From positions 124,001 through 188,000 of the forward strand of contig NZ_JBHRRZ010000017.1 in the NCBI RefSeq assembly GCF_042643265.1: a stretch of DNA of 64,000 nucleotides. The letters run 5' to 3'. Below, in pieces: positions 16,358 through 25,236 of this stretch (its first letter is position 1; each line of letters begins with the position of its first letter). Position numbers and translations under genes: made by a program. The notes beneath the pieces were generated by a model, which was given only the letters and a program-made list of their open reading frames with translations, had not been told where the DNA came from and ran no database searches. The stretch is from Virgibacillus_O sediminis. GTDB lineage: Bacteria; Bacillota; Bacilli; Bacillales; Amphibacillaceae.

Positions 16358-16563
16358 TTGGGGCAAACTGGAAATCATGTTTAGTGGAAATAGTCGCTTC
16401 GGAAACATACTTCGCTTTCCACGGGCGGCTGATGAGCCCCCGAGTGCTATCGCACTTCGGTGTCTCACCTAGGCCTTTCCTCCCGTTGGAGTCTACGTAT
16501 GTTTCCTCCGCTATTTCAGCTCATTATTCGTCTTTGAAGTGAAGCACCTTACTTTTGCCCCAA
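16358..16563 (+). repeat. Dispersed intergenic repeat, copy 2, with inverted ends
   Basis: Bounded by TTGGGGCAAA (16358) and its exact reverse complement TTTGCCCCAA (16554). The interior shares CACGGGCGGCTGATGAGCC, CGCACTTCGGTGTCTC and CCTAGGCCTTTCCTCCCGT with the copies at 4727 and 43413. It has no reading frame. The form is that of a MITE-like element. The rest of the gap to 16803 has no recognisable feature. Confidence 0.8.
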
Positions 16564-16803
16564 CTCATTATTGTGGAGCAAAAAGCAATCCCAATTGTAA
16601 ACGGGCTAGCTATATCCAACACGCAGTTAGATAAAAGTTTCCGTCTCCCTTTGACCGGGAAAACAGGCACTGGATGACGATAAACTTTCCATGTATGGGA
16701 AGCCGAGGATTGCACAAGATGAGAATAAAATGAAATGATTGATTTCGTGTAAAAGATGTGTTAAAACTGTCAGATATTCCACTAAAGAAAGAAAGTGATC
16801 CAA

Positions 16804-17049
16804 ATGGGAATTGTCGTTGTAGAAGTATGTGACGGAAATTCCATCACGGAAATCAATATAGAGGAAATACTGGAACAGGAATTCCCTGAAGTGGCCGTGC
16901 TGATGAATGAATGCCTATCATTCTGCGGTCTCTGTCGGGTTAAACCATATGCCCTTGTCAATAATAAACGGGTATTCGGCAAAACCCCTGAAGAATGCCT
17001 GGATAAAATCCGGGAAGAAATCAAAAAAGAACTGGCTGTTTACGAATAA
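16804..17049 (+). CDS. yuzB: YuzB-family protein (DUF1450/UPF0349)
   Basis: A small cytoplasmic protein of 81 aa with conserved NECLSFCGLCR (three Cys), a thioredoxin-like or ferredoxin-like arrangement. Function is not established. ATG 16804 is preceded by AAGAAAGTGATCC, which pairs partly with the 16S tail; an in-frame GTG at 16795 is possible. A terminator overlaps the 3' end. Confidence 0.8.
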   Translation: MGIVVVEVCDGNSITEINIEEILEQEFPEVAVLMNECLSFCGLCRVKPYALVNNKRVFGKTPEECLDKIREEIKKELAVYE

Positions 17050-17067
17050 CAGCCAGTTCTTTTTTTA
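17030..17067. terminator. Terminator overlapping the yuzB stop
   Basis: AACTGGCTGTT / AACAGCCAGTT with TTTTTTT. The stem includes the last codons of yuzB. It also faces the convergent alcohol dehydrogenase gene. Confidence 0.9.
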
Positions 17068-17110
17068 ACCTCCCACATTTCCCGGGAAATATTTGTCGCT
17101 TTATGCTGTA

Positions 17111-18280
17111 TTACAGGCTTGCCCGGAATATTTCGGCGGAGTCCTCTTTGGTGAGCTTTTTAAAGTTGCCGAACTCTGGATTGGCAACCACTGTTTTTTC
17201 TGCCATTTCCTCCACAGTACTTTCATCAATATCATAATCAGCGAGCCTGGAAGGGGCACCAATAACGGTCCAGAATTTCCTTAGATTCTCAATGCCTTCA
17301 AGAGCTGCATCATAATCAGACTTGCCTTTCGGATCGACATCAAAGACACGAACAGCCAGCTGTTTGAAGCGCGGCGCATTTTCCTCATTCAGGACATGCT
17401 TCATCCAATTCGGGAACAGGATGGCAAGCCCTCCGCCATGCGGGATGTCATGGACCGCTGAAACGGCATGCTCCAGGTTATGGGTAGCCCAATCTCCCCG
17501 GAAACCCATGCTTAGCATGTCATTCAGGGCGAGTGTGCCACTAAGCATAATAGTTTCTCGATATTCATAATTCTGCAGGTCATCCAGCAGTTTTGGCGCA
17601 GTCTCCATAACGGTGATCAACAGCGATTCACAGAAACGGTCCTGGATCGGTGTGTTGGTCTCCTGATGGAAGTAATGCTCCAACACATGGGACATCATGT
17701 CAACGATTCCGTAAATGGTCTGATCCTTCGGCACGGAGAAAGTATTCTCCGGATCAAGGATGGAAAATTTAGGACTGCTGTACGGAGATCCCCAGCCATG
17801 CTTTTCATTGGTTTCCCAGTTGGTGATGACGGATCCCCGGTTCATCTCCGAGCCCGTTGCAGCCAGGGTCAATACTGTACCAAATGGCAAGGCACCTGTT
17901 GCCTGTTCCTTTTTCGTTACAACATCCCACATGTCTACATCTGTTTTTGCCCCTACAGCCACTGCCTTTGTACAATCGATGGTGCTGCCGCCGCCAATGG
18001 CCAACAGGAATTCCACGCCTTCCTTCTTACAGATCTCGACACCTTTACGCACCGTAGAAATACGCGGATTTGGCTCTACGCCAGGAAGTTCAAAGACCTC
18101 TGCATTAATCTCTTTCAGTTTGGAGAGGACGGTGTCATAGATGCCGTTTCTTTTGATGCTTCCTCCACCATAGACAATCAAGACTTTCTTTCCGTATTTT
18201 TCCACTTCCTTTGGCAGAGCATCCAGCTGCCCTTTTCCAAAGATGAGTTTTGTTGGATTATGGTAAGTAAAGTTATTCAT
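17111..18280 (-). CDS. Iron-containing alcohol dehydrogenase (YugJ/butanol dehydrogenase type)
   Basis: A 389-aa group III alcohol dehydrogenase that reduces aldehydes with NAD(P)H. The nucleotide site is AIGGGSTIDCTKAVA, and the metal-binding blocks are IVDMMSHVLEHYF (Asp, His) and NLEHAVSAVHDIPHGGGL (two His). Length is normal. It starts at ATG with CAGGAGGAA and follows the RidA gene at 17 bp spacing, so they are probably cotranscribed. Confidence 0.88.
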   Translation of the reverse strand: MNNFTYHNPTKLIFGKGQLDALPKEVEKYGKKVLIVYGGGSIKRNGIYDTVLSKLKEINAEVFELPGVEPNPRISTVRKGVEICKKEGVEFLLAIGGGSTIDCTKAVAVGAKTDVDMWDVVTKKEQATGALPFGTVLTLAATGSEMNRGSVITNWETNEKHGWGSPYSSPKFSILDPENTFSVPKDQTIYGIVDMMSHVLEHYFHQETNTPIQDRFCESLLITVMETAPKLLDDLQNYEYRETIMLSGTLALNDMLSMGFRGDWATHNLEHAVSAVHDIPHGGGLAILFPNWMKHVLNEENAPRFKQLAVRVFDVDPKGKSDYDAALEGIENLRKFWTVIGAPSRLADYDIDESTVEEMAEKTVVANPEFGNFKKLTKEDSAEIFRASL

Positions 18281-18297
18281 CGGTCATTCCTCCTGCC

Positions 18298-18675
18298 TTA
18301 TTTTTTATAAACAATAACGTCCATTTCCACCAGCACGTCCTTAGGCAGGCGGCTTACTTCCACCGTTGCCCGTGCAGGATACGGCTCGCTCAAATAGGAA
18401 CCATAGATGTCATTGACCGTAGCAAAATCCTCCATAGAATCAAGGAAAATGGTAAACTTGACAACCTGGCTGAAATCAGCTCCTGCCTCTGTCAGGATAG
18501 CTTTCAGGTTCTCCAGTACTTGCTTTGTCTGATTCTCAATTCCTTCAGCTATCTCCCCTGTTGCTGGATTGATCGGAATCTGGCCGGAGACATAGACGAA
18601 GTCCCCTGCTTCGATTGCTTGTGAGTACGGCCCAATAGCTGCTGGTGCTTTCTCAGTATGTATTGCTTTTACCAT
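18298..18675 (-). CDS. ridA: RidA-family reactive imine deaminase
   Basis: A 125-aa YjgF/YER057c/UK114 protein. It hydrolyses 2-aminoacrylate and related imines made by PLP enzymes. Family blocks are AIGPYSQAI, VYVSGQIPI and PARATVEVSRLP with the conserved Arg. Good AGGAGG site. It lies upstream of the alcohol dehydrogenase. Confidence 0.92.
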   Translation of the reverse strand: MVKAIHTEKAPAAIGPYSQAIEAGDFVYVSGQIPINPATGEIAEGIENQTKQVLENLKAILTEAGADFSQVVKFTIFLDSMEDFATVNDIYGSYLSEPYPARATVEVSRLPKDVLVEMDVIVYKK

Positions 18676-18726
18676 AGTAATTCCTCCTAATAGAAAGTCT
18701 TTTCACCATGATACCATTTAAACCCA

Positions 18727-19344
18727 TCATTCTGAAGCAATGACGTCCCGATAAGCAAATACAGCTGGGACATAATAAATATCGCCATAACAGGCGCCTA
18801 TTTCTTCGGCTCCTTCTCTTAAACAGCGATACTCTTCAGGATTGGGGACACGTTGAAACATCTCCTGGGAAAAGGCCACTGCCGCCTCCTGTGAATATCC
18901 TTGTTCAGCTTCTTCCATATAGGCAATAAAGCCCCTACCAAAATTATAGGACTGGACAGCCAGTTGAAGATCGCCGTCCGCTTCTTCCAACACAGATGAA
19001 AAGTGACGGACACCCTGCTCGATCGACACTGCCGGGTCTTCTATACAGCCACGTTCCCCGCAGTAGCTCTCCGAGGATTGCATCGGGTCGCTCCCCCTTC
19101 CACCAGACTCCTGCATCATAATCGCTAGGATCACATCGACATATTCAGCCACGCCATGCTGGTCTGCGTACTTTTCCACCATCGGCCGGTACTGATATAC
19201 TTCCTTGCTGACCACTGGGCTTGAAGCAGACTCATTAATGACTGTTTGCTCTTCTGATACATAGGATAAGATAAGAAACATACTGCAAAGGAGCAGCACG
19301 ACGAACCCTGTTTGTTTTAATGCATTAGCGGTGTTTTTTCTCAC
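18727..19344 (-). CDS. Membrane-anchored lysozyme-like (SLT-type) muramidase
   Basis: An N-terminal membrane helix (TGFVVLLLCSMFLIL) is followed by a lysozyme-like domain of the CwlT N-terminal type. The catalytic Glu lies in AIMMQESGGRGSDPMQSSE, and later blocks are AVQSYNFG and EEYRCL. It would cut glycan strands of the wall. GTG 19344, with GGGGAAGGG upstream, is preferred; ATG 19365 in the same frame has no ribosome site. It overlaps the end of the preceding membrane-protein gene. Confidence 0.75.
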   Translation of the reverse strand: MRKNTANALKQTGFVVLLLCSMFLILSYVSEEQTVINESASSPVVSKEVYQYRPMVEKYADQHGVAEYVDVILAIMMQESGGRGSDPMQSSESYCGERGCIEDPAVSIEQGVRHFSSVLEEADGDLQLAVQSYNFGRGFIAYMEEAEQGYSQEAAVAFSQEMFQRVPNPEEYRCLREGAEEIGACYGDIYYVPAVFAYRDVIASE

Positions 19345-19786
19345 GATGGCGATTCCCTTCCCCATAGATTAATAAAACAGCAAGTATAGATCCAAAAAGA
19401 ATATGTCCTAAAAGCCAAAGCAGAATAGAAGCAGCATCCAGCAATGCCGGCGTCCTTTCCGAAAGCATGGTGAAAGGATAATAAACCAAACCGATGACCG
19501 TACTTCCCAACACATAAGCAGAAGCCTTCTTTTCCCAGCCCCAAGTTGAGAATAATAGATAAAGAGCCGGGGCAACTGCCGCCGATACGATGAGATGGAG
19601 GAAAAACTCTCCAAGCTCATTCAGCTTCCAATCGGAAAGAAGTGGAAGGTAGTCAATATTTAAAAGCAAGGTATAGACAGCCTTTCCTGTGATATGTTCG
19701 CACCACTTCAGAAAGAAACCTAGCAGGGCACCAGCAATCATACCAGCTGCAGCTATTTTCAATAGTTTCATAGCCTTTCCACTCAT
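19325..19786 (-). CDS. Four-helix membrane protein of unknown function
   Basis: About 153 aa with four hydrophobic helices and a basic C-terminus (GNRHREKKHR). I do not recognise the family. ATG 19786 lies 4 nt after the MATE gene stop with CGGGGTT upstream, and its 3' end overlaps the lysozyme-like gene, so the three genes form one tightly packed unit. A role next to wall turnover is only an inference. Confidence 0.6.
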   Translation of the reverse strand: MSGKAMKLLKIAAAGMIAGALLGFFLKWCEHITGKAVYTLLLNIDYLPLLSDWKLNELGEFFLHLIVSAAVAPALYLLFSTWGWEKKASAYVLGSTVIGLVYYPFTMLSERTPALLDAASILLWLLGHILFGSILAVLLIYGEGNRHREKKHR

Positions 19787-19790
19787 TTGA

Positions 19791-21146
19791 CTAACCCCGC
19801 TCACTAAATAATTCCTTCTTCCGCCAATTTCCAAACCGGTAATACAGGAAGGCAACAAGACTGCTGACTAGGAAGCTTGCCCCCATGCCGATAGCAATAC
19901 CGGTTTCTCCGTACAGCCAGGAAAATAGGGCTGTCAGCGGAAAACGGAGCACCCAGAAAGAAATCACGTTAAGGACCAGTACTTGATACATCGCTCCTGC
20001 CGCGCGTACAATGCCGTTCAGAACAAAATTGATTCCCAGGAACGGATAGCACAGTGCAATGATCTGTAAGTAGGTTGTGCCGAATTGTACGGCTTCTTCA
20101 TCTTCAACGAACAGTCGTACACCATGTTCGGCGAAAACGACTACGAACAGGCCGATGACCGACATGATGGCAAAGTTATAGATGACACCGTACTTTGCGA
20201 CATCCCTGACTCTGACCAGATTCCTCACACCAAGATTCTGTCCGGCCATACTGTTCACCGCTGTTCCAAGTGCATGGGCAGGAAGCAATAACAGGCTGTC
20301 CAGCCGCTGGGATGCACCAAAGCCGGCAACAACGCCACCCCCGAAATTGGTTACTACACTCATAATTGCCGCCGAACCGGCCGATATCACTGCCATTTGC
20401 AGACCGGCAGGAATACCCAAATTAAGAATAAGGCCGACCTCCTTCCATGTAGGGAGGTAGGGAATTCGAAATGGAGCCGATTTCTTATACAGCACATAAA
20501 TCAAACCGTAGAGAAAAGCACTCCCTTGGGCAACGACCGTTGCATAGGCAGCCCCTTCGATTCCCATATCGAATCCTGCAATGAACAATGGATTGACTAT
20601 GATATTAAGAATCACCGCAATCGTCACAAACCTGAGCGGCGTCTTACTGTCTCCGAGTGCTCGTAAAACAGTGCTGATAAAGTTATATCCGAACAGGAAT
20701 AAAATCCCAAGGAAGTTAATCCTCAGATAAGCAGCTGCTTCTCCAAGCATTTCTTCGGGCGTTCCCAACAGACGGAGAAGCTGCTCCGCAAATAAGTATC
20801 CCAGGGCACCAAGGAAAACGGCCATTACTGCCAAGATGACTACGAATGCATTCAGATAACGCTCCAATCCCTTCTCATGATCCTTTCCCTTTTGCTGGGA
20901 AAGGATCGTCAGGGCAGCATTATTTAGACCGATCACAAAAGAAAGCACCGTGAAGATGAGGGTACCAGAGACAGCCACCGCTCCCAGTGCATTCGCTCCG
21001 AGCAGATTTCCCACCCAAAGACTGTCTGCAAACTGATAGGAGGTCTGCAGCAGGTTTGCCAGCATAATCGGGCCTGAAAAATAGAATAGCTGTTTTAATA
21101 TATTTCCTTCGGTAAAATCATATTGTCTGGCCATATAAAAACCCAT
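19791..21146 (-). CDS. MATE-family efflux transporter
   Basis: A 451-aa protein with about 12 helices in two similar halves. The MATE N-terminal pattern TEGNILKQLFYFSGPIMLANLLQ and the internal repeat near LGIPAGLQMAVIS are visible. It exports cationic drugs or metabolites by Na+ or H+ antiport. The start may be ATG 21146 or ATG 21134 (MARQYDFTEGN); neither ribosome site is strong. It is first of a three-gene cluster with a membrane protein and a lysozyme-like enzyme. Confidence 0.85.
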   Translation of the reverse strand: MGFYMARQYDFTEGNILKQLFYFSGPIMLANLLQTSYQFADSLWVGNLLGANALGAVAVSGTLIFTVLSFVIGLNNAALTILSQQKGKDHEKGLERYLNAFVVILAVMAVFLGALGYLFAEQLLRLLGTPEEMLGEAAAYLRINFLGILFLFGYNFISTVLRALGDSKTPLRFVTIAVILNIIVNPLFIAGFDMGIEGAAYATVVAQGSAFLYGLIYVLYKKSAPFRIPYLPTWKEVGLILNLGIPAGLQMAVISAGSAAIMSVVTNFGGGVVAGFGASQRLDSLLLLPAHALGTAVNSMAGQNLGVRNLVRVRDVAKYGVIYNFAIMSVIGLFVVVFAEHGVRLFVEDEEAVQFGTTYLQIIALCYPFLGINFVLNGIVRAAGAMYQVLVLNVISFWVLRFPLTALFSWLYGETGIAIGMGASFLVSSLVAFLYYRFGNWRKKELFSERG

Positions 21147-21285
21147 CTTTCTACTACTTTATTCTGCTATTTTAGCACATTCATAGAGTGAATGAAGGTG
21201 GCAGAAGGCCCATTTGCCGTCAGGAGCAGGAATACTGCCGGCTTCATCCACCCTCTCGGAATTTCCTAGTTTTCCTAAACAGCGA

Positions 21286-21317
21286 TAAAAGACAGCCGGC
21301 ATGGGTTCCGGCTGTCT
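21286..21317 (-). terminator. Terminator of the TRAP operon
   Basis: GACAGCCGG / CCGGCTGTC stem followed on the minus strand by TTTTA, just beyond the TRAP permease stop. Confidence 0.8.
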
Positions 21318-21335
21318 CACAAAAGCTCTATTAAA

Positions 21336-23330
21336 TTATGCCTCGCTGCCAGACGCCTTGACTTGCTTATCTTGGCGTGTAAATAACTGGATTACAAACA
21401 GCACAATAAAGGCAACGAGACCGATTATATCCGTGGTTCCTTCTGGATAGATGAGGACAAGCCCCGTCACGACGGTAATAATCCTTTCCATCCAATTCAG
21501 CTTCCGATACCAGAAACCAATCATCCCGGCACTGATGGCCAACATCCCGACAAGTGCGCTGAACAGTGACCAGGTTATCCCTGCCACCGTCCCCTCAATC
21601 ATTAAAAGTTGAGGATTCAAAACAAACATGTAAGGGATAATATAGGCGGCAATGGCCAGTTTCGAAGCATTGACCCCGGTCCGTATCGGTTCTCCTCGGG
21701 AAATCCCTGTCGCCGCAAATGCTGCCAGGGCAACCGGCGGGGTGATATCGGCAACGATACCAAAGTAAAATACGAACATATGGCCAGCAAGCACTGGAAT
21801 TGCCACTTCCAACTGGTCATTCAAAGCCAAAATTGCAGGCAATGCAATCGTAGATGTAATGATATAGTTCGCTGTCGTCGGTGACCCCATTCCGAGAATG
21901 ATGGAAGTAATCATGGTAAAGAACAATGTCAGCATCAGCTGCATATTCACCGAGGTTGCGAATGTTTCAGCAAGCCCGACCAGACCATTACCTAATTTCA
22001 AGCCGAGACCGGTCTTTGTTACTACTCCGACAATGATACCGGCACACGCAGTGGCAGCGGCCACTCCAAGAGCAGTTCTTGCACCTGATTGCAGGGCCAC
22101 AATGAATCTGCTTGGGGTGATTCTAGTCTCTTTAAGGAACAAGCTGACAAGAATCGTGATAGCTATTCCATATAAAGCAGTTCGTTCAATACTGAATCCT
22201 TGGAATAACATTAACACAATTGCAAGGATCGGTATCAGAAGATGGATTTTCTTCAGAACGGAAATCTTGCTTGGAATCTCTTCCTTCTTAAGTCCGTGCA
22301 AGCCAAGCCGTTTCGCTTCCAGGTGGGTCATGATCCAGATTCCTGAGAAGTAAAGGATAGCCGGGATGGTAGCCGCTTTGGCGATTTCCCAGTAGCCGAC
22401 ACCTGCAAATTCAATCATCAGGAATGCAGCTGCACCCATGATTGGCGGCATGATCTGCCCCCCAGTAGAGGAAGCGGCCTCTACTGCACCGGCAAAGTTA
22501 TTCCGATAGCCGAGTTTTTTCATCATTGGGATGGTATAGGACCCGGTCGTAACCGTATTCGCTACCGAACTTCCGGAAATGGTACCATTCAATGCACTGG
22601 AGAAAATAGCCACTTTCGCCGGGCCGCCCGTGCGGCGCCCCGCCAATGCCAGAGCCAGGTCGTTAAAGTAGGTACCGACACCAGTCTGTACTAAAAATGC
22701 CCCGAACAATAGGAACAGGAAGATATAGGTAGACGATACCTGAAGTGGCGTTCCGAGTATACCTTCTGTTGTAAAGAACATCGAGTTCACCAGCTGTTCC
22801 AGGCTGAGGCCTCGGTGTGCCAGCATACCAGGCATCTGACGCCCGAATATGGCATACAACAGGAAAGCTATAGCAATAATTGTAATAGGAAGCCCTACCG
22901 CTCTCCGGGCACCTTCTAGTACCAGCAGAATTGCTATTCCACCGATAACGAGCTGCACATCTGTAATACTGCCAATCTGCTGTACCAGTGTGTCATAATA
23001 CACCGGCCAATAAGCACATACGGCAATGGACAAAATAACTAGTATGTAATCATACCAGGGTATGGTGGATTTTTGTGTTTTCCTTCTGGCAGGGAACAAT
23101 AGAAATATCAGCGTCAGGGCGAATCCAAGGTGAACAGTCCGCTGGATGTATGCCGTATACTGCCCGAATGCCCCCGTGTATATTTGAAACAAGGAAAAGG
23201 CAATCAGCGTAAAGAAGATGACCTTTGCCATGAAACCGGTGACATCTCGCGTATTTGATTCGGCATCATATTTCTGAAGTATTTCCTGTTGATCATTTGT
23301 CATTTGATTCTCTGCTCTGTTGTCAGTCAT
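21336..23330 (-). CDS. TAXI-type TRAP transporter fused permease (DctQM)
   Basis: A 664-aa protein with the small 4-helix DctQ-like part fused to a 12-helix DctM part, the usual form for TAXI TRAP systems. Conserved blocks are GTISGSSVANTVTTGSYTIP and GGQIMPPIMGAAAF, with a repeat near MGSPTTANYI and ITPPVALAAFAA. It imports an organic acid by Na+ or H+ symport, using the binding protein encoded upstream. Its start overlaps the DUF1850 gene by 8 bp. Confidence 0.92.
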   Translation of the reverse strand: MTDNRAENQMTNDQQEILQKYDAESNTRDVTGFMAKVIFFTLIAFSLFQIYTGAFGQYTAYIQRTVHLGFALTLIFLLFPARRKTQKSTIPWYDYILVILSIAVCAYWPVYYDTLVQQIGSITDVQLVIGGIAILLVLEGARRAVGLPITIIAIAFLLYAIFGRQMPGMLAHRGLSLEQLVNSMFFTTEGILGTPLQVSSTYIFLFLLFGAFLVQTGVGTYFNDLALALAGRRTGGPAKVAIFSSALNGTISGSSVANTVTTGSYTIPMMKKLGYRNNFAGAVEAASSTGGQIMPPIMGAAAFLMIEFAGVGYWEIAKAATIPAILYFSGIWIMTHLEAKRLGLHGLKKEEIPSKISVLKKIHLLIPILAIVLMLFQGFSIERTALYGIAITILVSLFLKETRITPSRFIVALQSGARTALGVAAATACAGIIVGVVTKTGLGLKLGNGLVGLAETFATSVNMQLMLTLFFTMITSIILGMGSPTTANYIITSTIALPAILALNDQLEVAIPVLAGHMFVFYFGIVADITPPVALAAFAATGISRGEPIRTGVNASKLAIAAYIIPYMFVLNPQLLMIEGTVAGITWSLFSALVGMLAISAGMIGFWYRKLNWMERIITVVTGLVLIYPEGTTDIIGLVAFIVLFVIQLFTRQDKQVKASGSEA

Positions 23331-23868
23331 CGATTTTCACTCCTTTCCAGTACTCCCACAAGGTAAGCTTCTCGACCTTAAGGGTAAACCATGCGCCCGG
23401 TTCAAAGTATTCATTGAACCAAACCATATTTTTTGCTTCAGAGGTGTTATTTGTGGAGGCATTCCAAACCAGGCGGTGTTCAGAGACAGCCTTTCCATTG
23501 CGGATGTTCATGGAGGCAAAATAATTATCCAAACCTTTTATATGATATTTGCCATCTTCATACGTGAAGGTCGCTCCTTCCTCGGCATTGGAGGGCATGC
23601 CTATTCCAAACTCTTCATAGATAATTTCATTCTGTCTGATCTCATAGTTATCCATAATTTCATATTTCTCCACCACATCCGTCAAATGGATGGAGTGGGT
23701 AAAAATGATTTGAAATGTATCACCTGCTTCAAGCGGCAGGAAGGCTTCCAAGTGTTCCGTGTTCTCCTCATAGAAAACTAACGCAGTACGAAAAGGAAGC
23801 AATACGGCTGTGAGGCCAGCTGCCAAAATTATGCAGATGGTCATCATCCAAGTTATATTTTTCTTCAT
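23323..23868 (-). CDS. DUF1850 protein of the TRAP operon
   Basis: A 181-aa protein with an N-terminal membrane anchor and an extracytoplasmic domain. The DUF1850 hallmark FTHSIHLTDVVEKYEI is present. The family is found between TAXI binding proteins and fused permeases and probably helps the transporter, mechanism unknown. ATG 23868 has AGGTGGAAG upstream; an open frame to 23916 lacks support. Confidence 0.8.
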   Translation of the reverse strand: MKKNITWMMTICIILAAGLTAVLLPFRTALVFYEENTEHLEAFLPLEAGDTFQIIFTHSIHLTDVVEKYEIMDNYEIRQNEIIYEEFGIGMPSNAEEGATFTYEDGKYHIKGLDNYFASMNIRNGKAVSEHRLVWNASTNNTSEAKNMVWFNEYFEPGAWFTLKVEKLTLWEYWKGVKIDD

Positions 23869-23919
23869 TTTTCTTCCACCTATATGTTCTGCTGTACCGT
23901 TACTATTCATTTTCAACCG

Positions 23920-23977
23920 AAAAAAGAGCCGGCAGCCAATCCCTTCAACAAGGCTGGACAGCCGGCCGATCTTTTTT
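23920..23977 (-). terminator. Intercistronic attenuating hairpin after the TAXI binding protein
   Basis: On the minus strand GCCGGCTGTCCAGCC pairs with GGCTGCCGGC, then TTTTTT. It lies between the binding protein and DUF1850 genes. It would let only part of transcription pass, giving excess binding protein, as is common in transport operons. Confidence 0.75.
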
Positions 23978-23989
23978 TGTCAGCTGGGC

Positions 23990-24994
23990 CTATTCCGCAG
24001 TGACTCCCTGTTCGTCATAATACTTCTGGGCACCAGGGTGCACCTCAATGCCGATACCATCTAAAGCAGTATCAAGTGTAATGAATTCAGCTTTTGCATG
24101 GGCCATCTCACCTGCGTTCTCATAGATGGATTTAGTAATTTCATAGACCGTTTCTTCCGGTACATCCTCCGTAACAGCCAGCATGGCGAGTACAGCCACT
24201 GTTGTCACATCTTCTTCCAGGCCATATGTGCCTGCTTCAATGGTATCCTCCGCATAGTATGGATACTCTTCTATAAGTTCGTCGATCTTGTCCTGCTCAA
24301 TTGGCACAATGGCCACGTCTACCGTAGCTCCGAGCCCTTCTACTGCACCTGTCGGGGTTCCTGCTGTAATGAATGCGGCATCAATGTTTCCGTCCTGAAT
24401 TCCGCTAGTAGACTCATCAAATGATAGGTTTTGCGCGTTGATATCATCCATTGTCAATCCATGGACTTCCAGAATTTGTTCTGCGTTTACATATGTGCCG
24501 GAACCTGGGGCACCCACAGACACAGATTTTCCTTCCAAGTCTTCAACGGAAGATATTCCGGAATCCTTGGAGGTTACGATTTGAATGGTTTCAGGGTATA
24601 GGGAACCAAGTGCCTGTACATTGTCCACAGGATTCCCTTCAAAGGAATTGATTCCTTCTACAGCATTAGCCATTACGTCCGTCTGGACAAATGCCAGCTC
24701 TGCCTGGCCTTCCTGAAGTTCGGCCACGTTATCCGCTGATGCATTGGATGAAATCGCATCTGTCTGGATGCCAGTGGCTTCTGTAATGATCTGAGCCATT
24801 TCGCCGCCCAATGGGTAATATGTACCACTGGTGCCGCCAGTCAGCATGCTCAGGAACTGTGGAGCTTCACTGTCTCCTTCTGATGACTCACCTTCACTGC
24901 CGCCGTCACTGTTGCCGCTCCCTCCGCACGCAGCAAGAACCAAAACCATCATGGAAAGCAGGATTGCAGAAAATAATAATTTATTCTTTTTCAT
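23990..24994 (-). CDS. TAXI-family TRAP solute-binding lipoprotein
   Basis: A 334-aa lipoprotein. The lipobox VLAACGGS is followed by a Gly/Ser/Glu linker and the TAXI domain (TGGTSGTYYPLGGEMAQII, with the VGAPGSGTYV block). It captures the substrate outside the cell for the fused permease. Members bind glutamate, other dicarboxylates or related acids; the substrate here is not determined. First gene of the operon, with AGGGGGAG before ATG. Confidence 0.92.
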   Translation of the reverse strand: MKKNKLLFSAILLSMMVLVLAACGGSGNSDGGSEGESSEGDSEAPQFLSMLTGGTSGTYYPLGGEMAQIITEATGIQTDAISSNASADNVAELQEGQAELAFVQTDVMANAVEGINSFEGNPVDNVQALGSLYPETIQIVTSKDSGISSVEDLEGKSVSVGAPGSGTYVNAEQILEVHGLTMDDINAQNLSFDESTSGIQDGNIDAAFITAGTPTGAVEGLGATVDVAIVPIEQDKIDELIEEYPYYAEDTIEAGTYGLEEDVTTVAVLAMLAVTEDVPEETVYEITKSIYENAGEMAHAKAEFITLDTALDGIGIEVHPGAQKYYDEQGVTAE

Positions 24995-25199
24995 ACGAAC
25001 TCCCCCTTTTAAATTTTTTTGTAACTAAATTTTACACTCATCCATATAAAACTGTCAAACTTTTGTCAAAGTGGACTCTAAAACTATTATCGACAGATTC
25101 TGTAAAACCTGACGAATGAAGGATCGATAGAATAAATGTTGGAGGTATCTGTCAACAAGTGATCCGTATTTCCATCATTTTATAGTTCCTAAAGACAAG

Positions 25200-25225
25200 G
25201 AAGCCCTCCCAATCGGGAGGGCTTC
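25200..25225 (-). terminator. Terminator of the peptide-binding protein gene
   Basis: GAAGCCCTCCC / GGGAGGGCTTC stem with a 4-nt loop, directly after the stop codon; the T-run on the minus strand is weak (TTGTCTTT). Confidence 0.7.
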
Positions 25226-25236
25226 TCTAATACCTA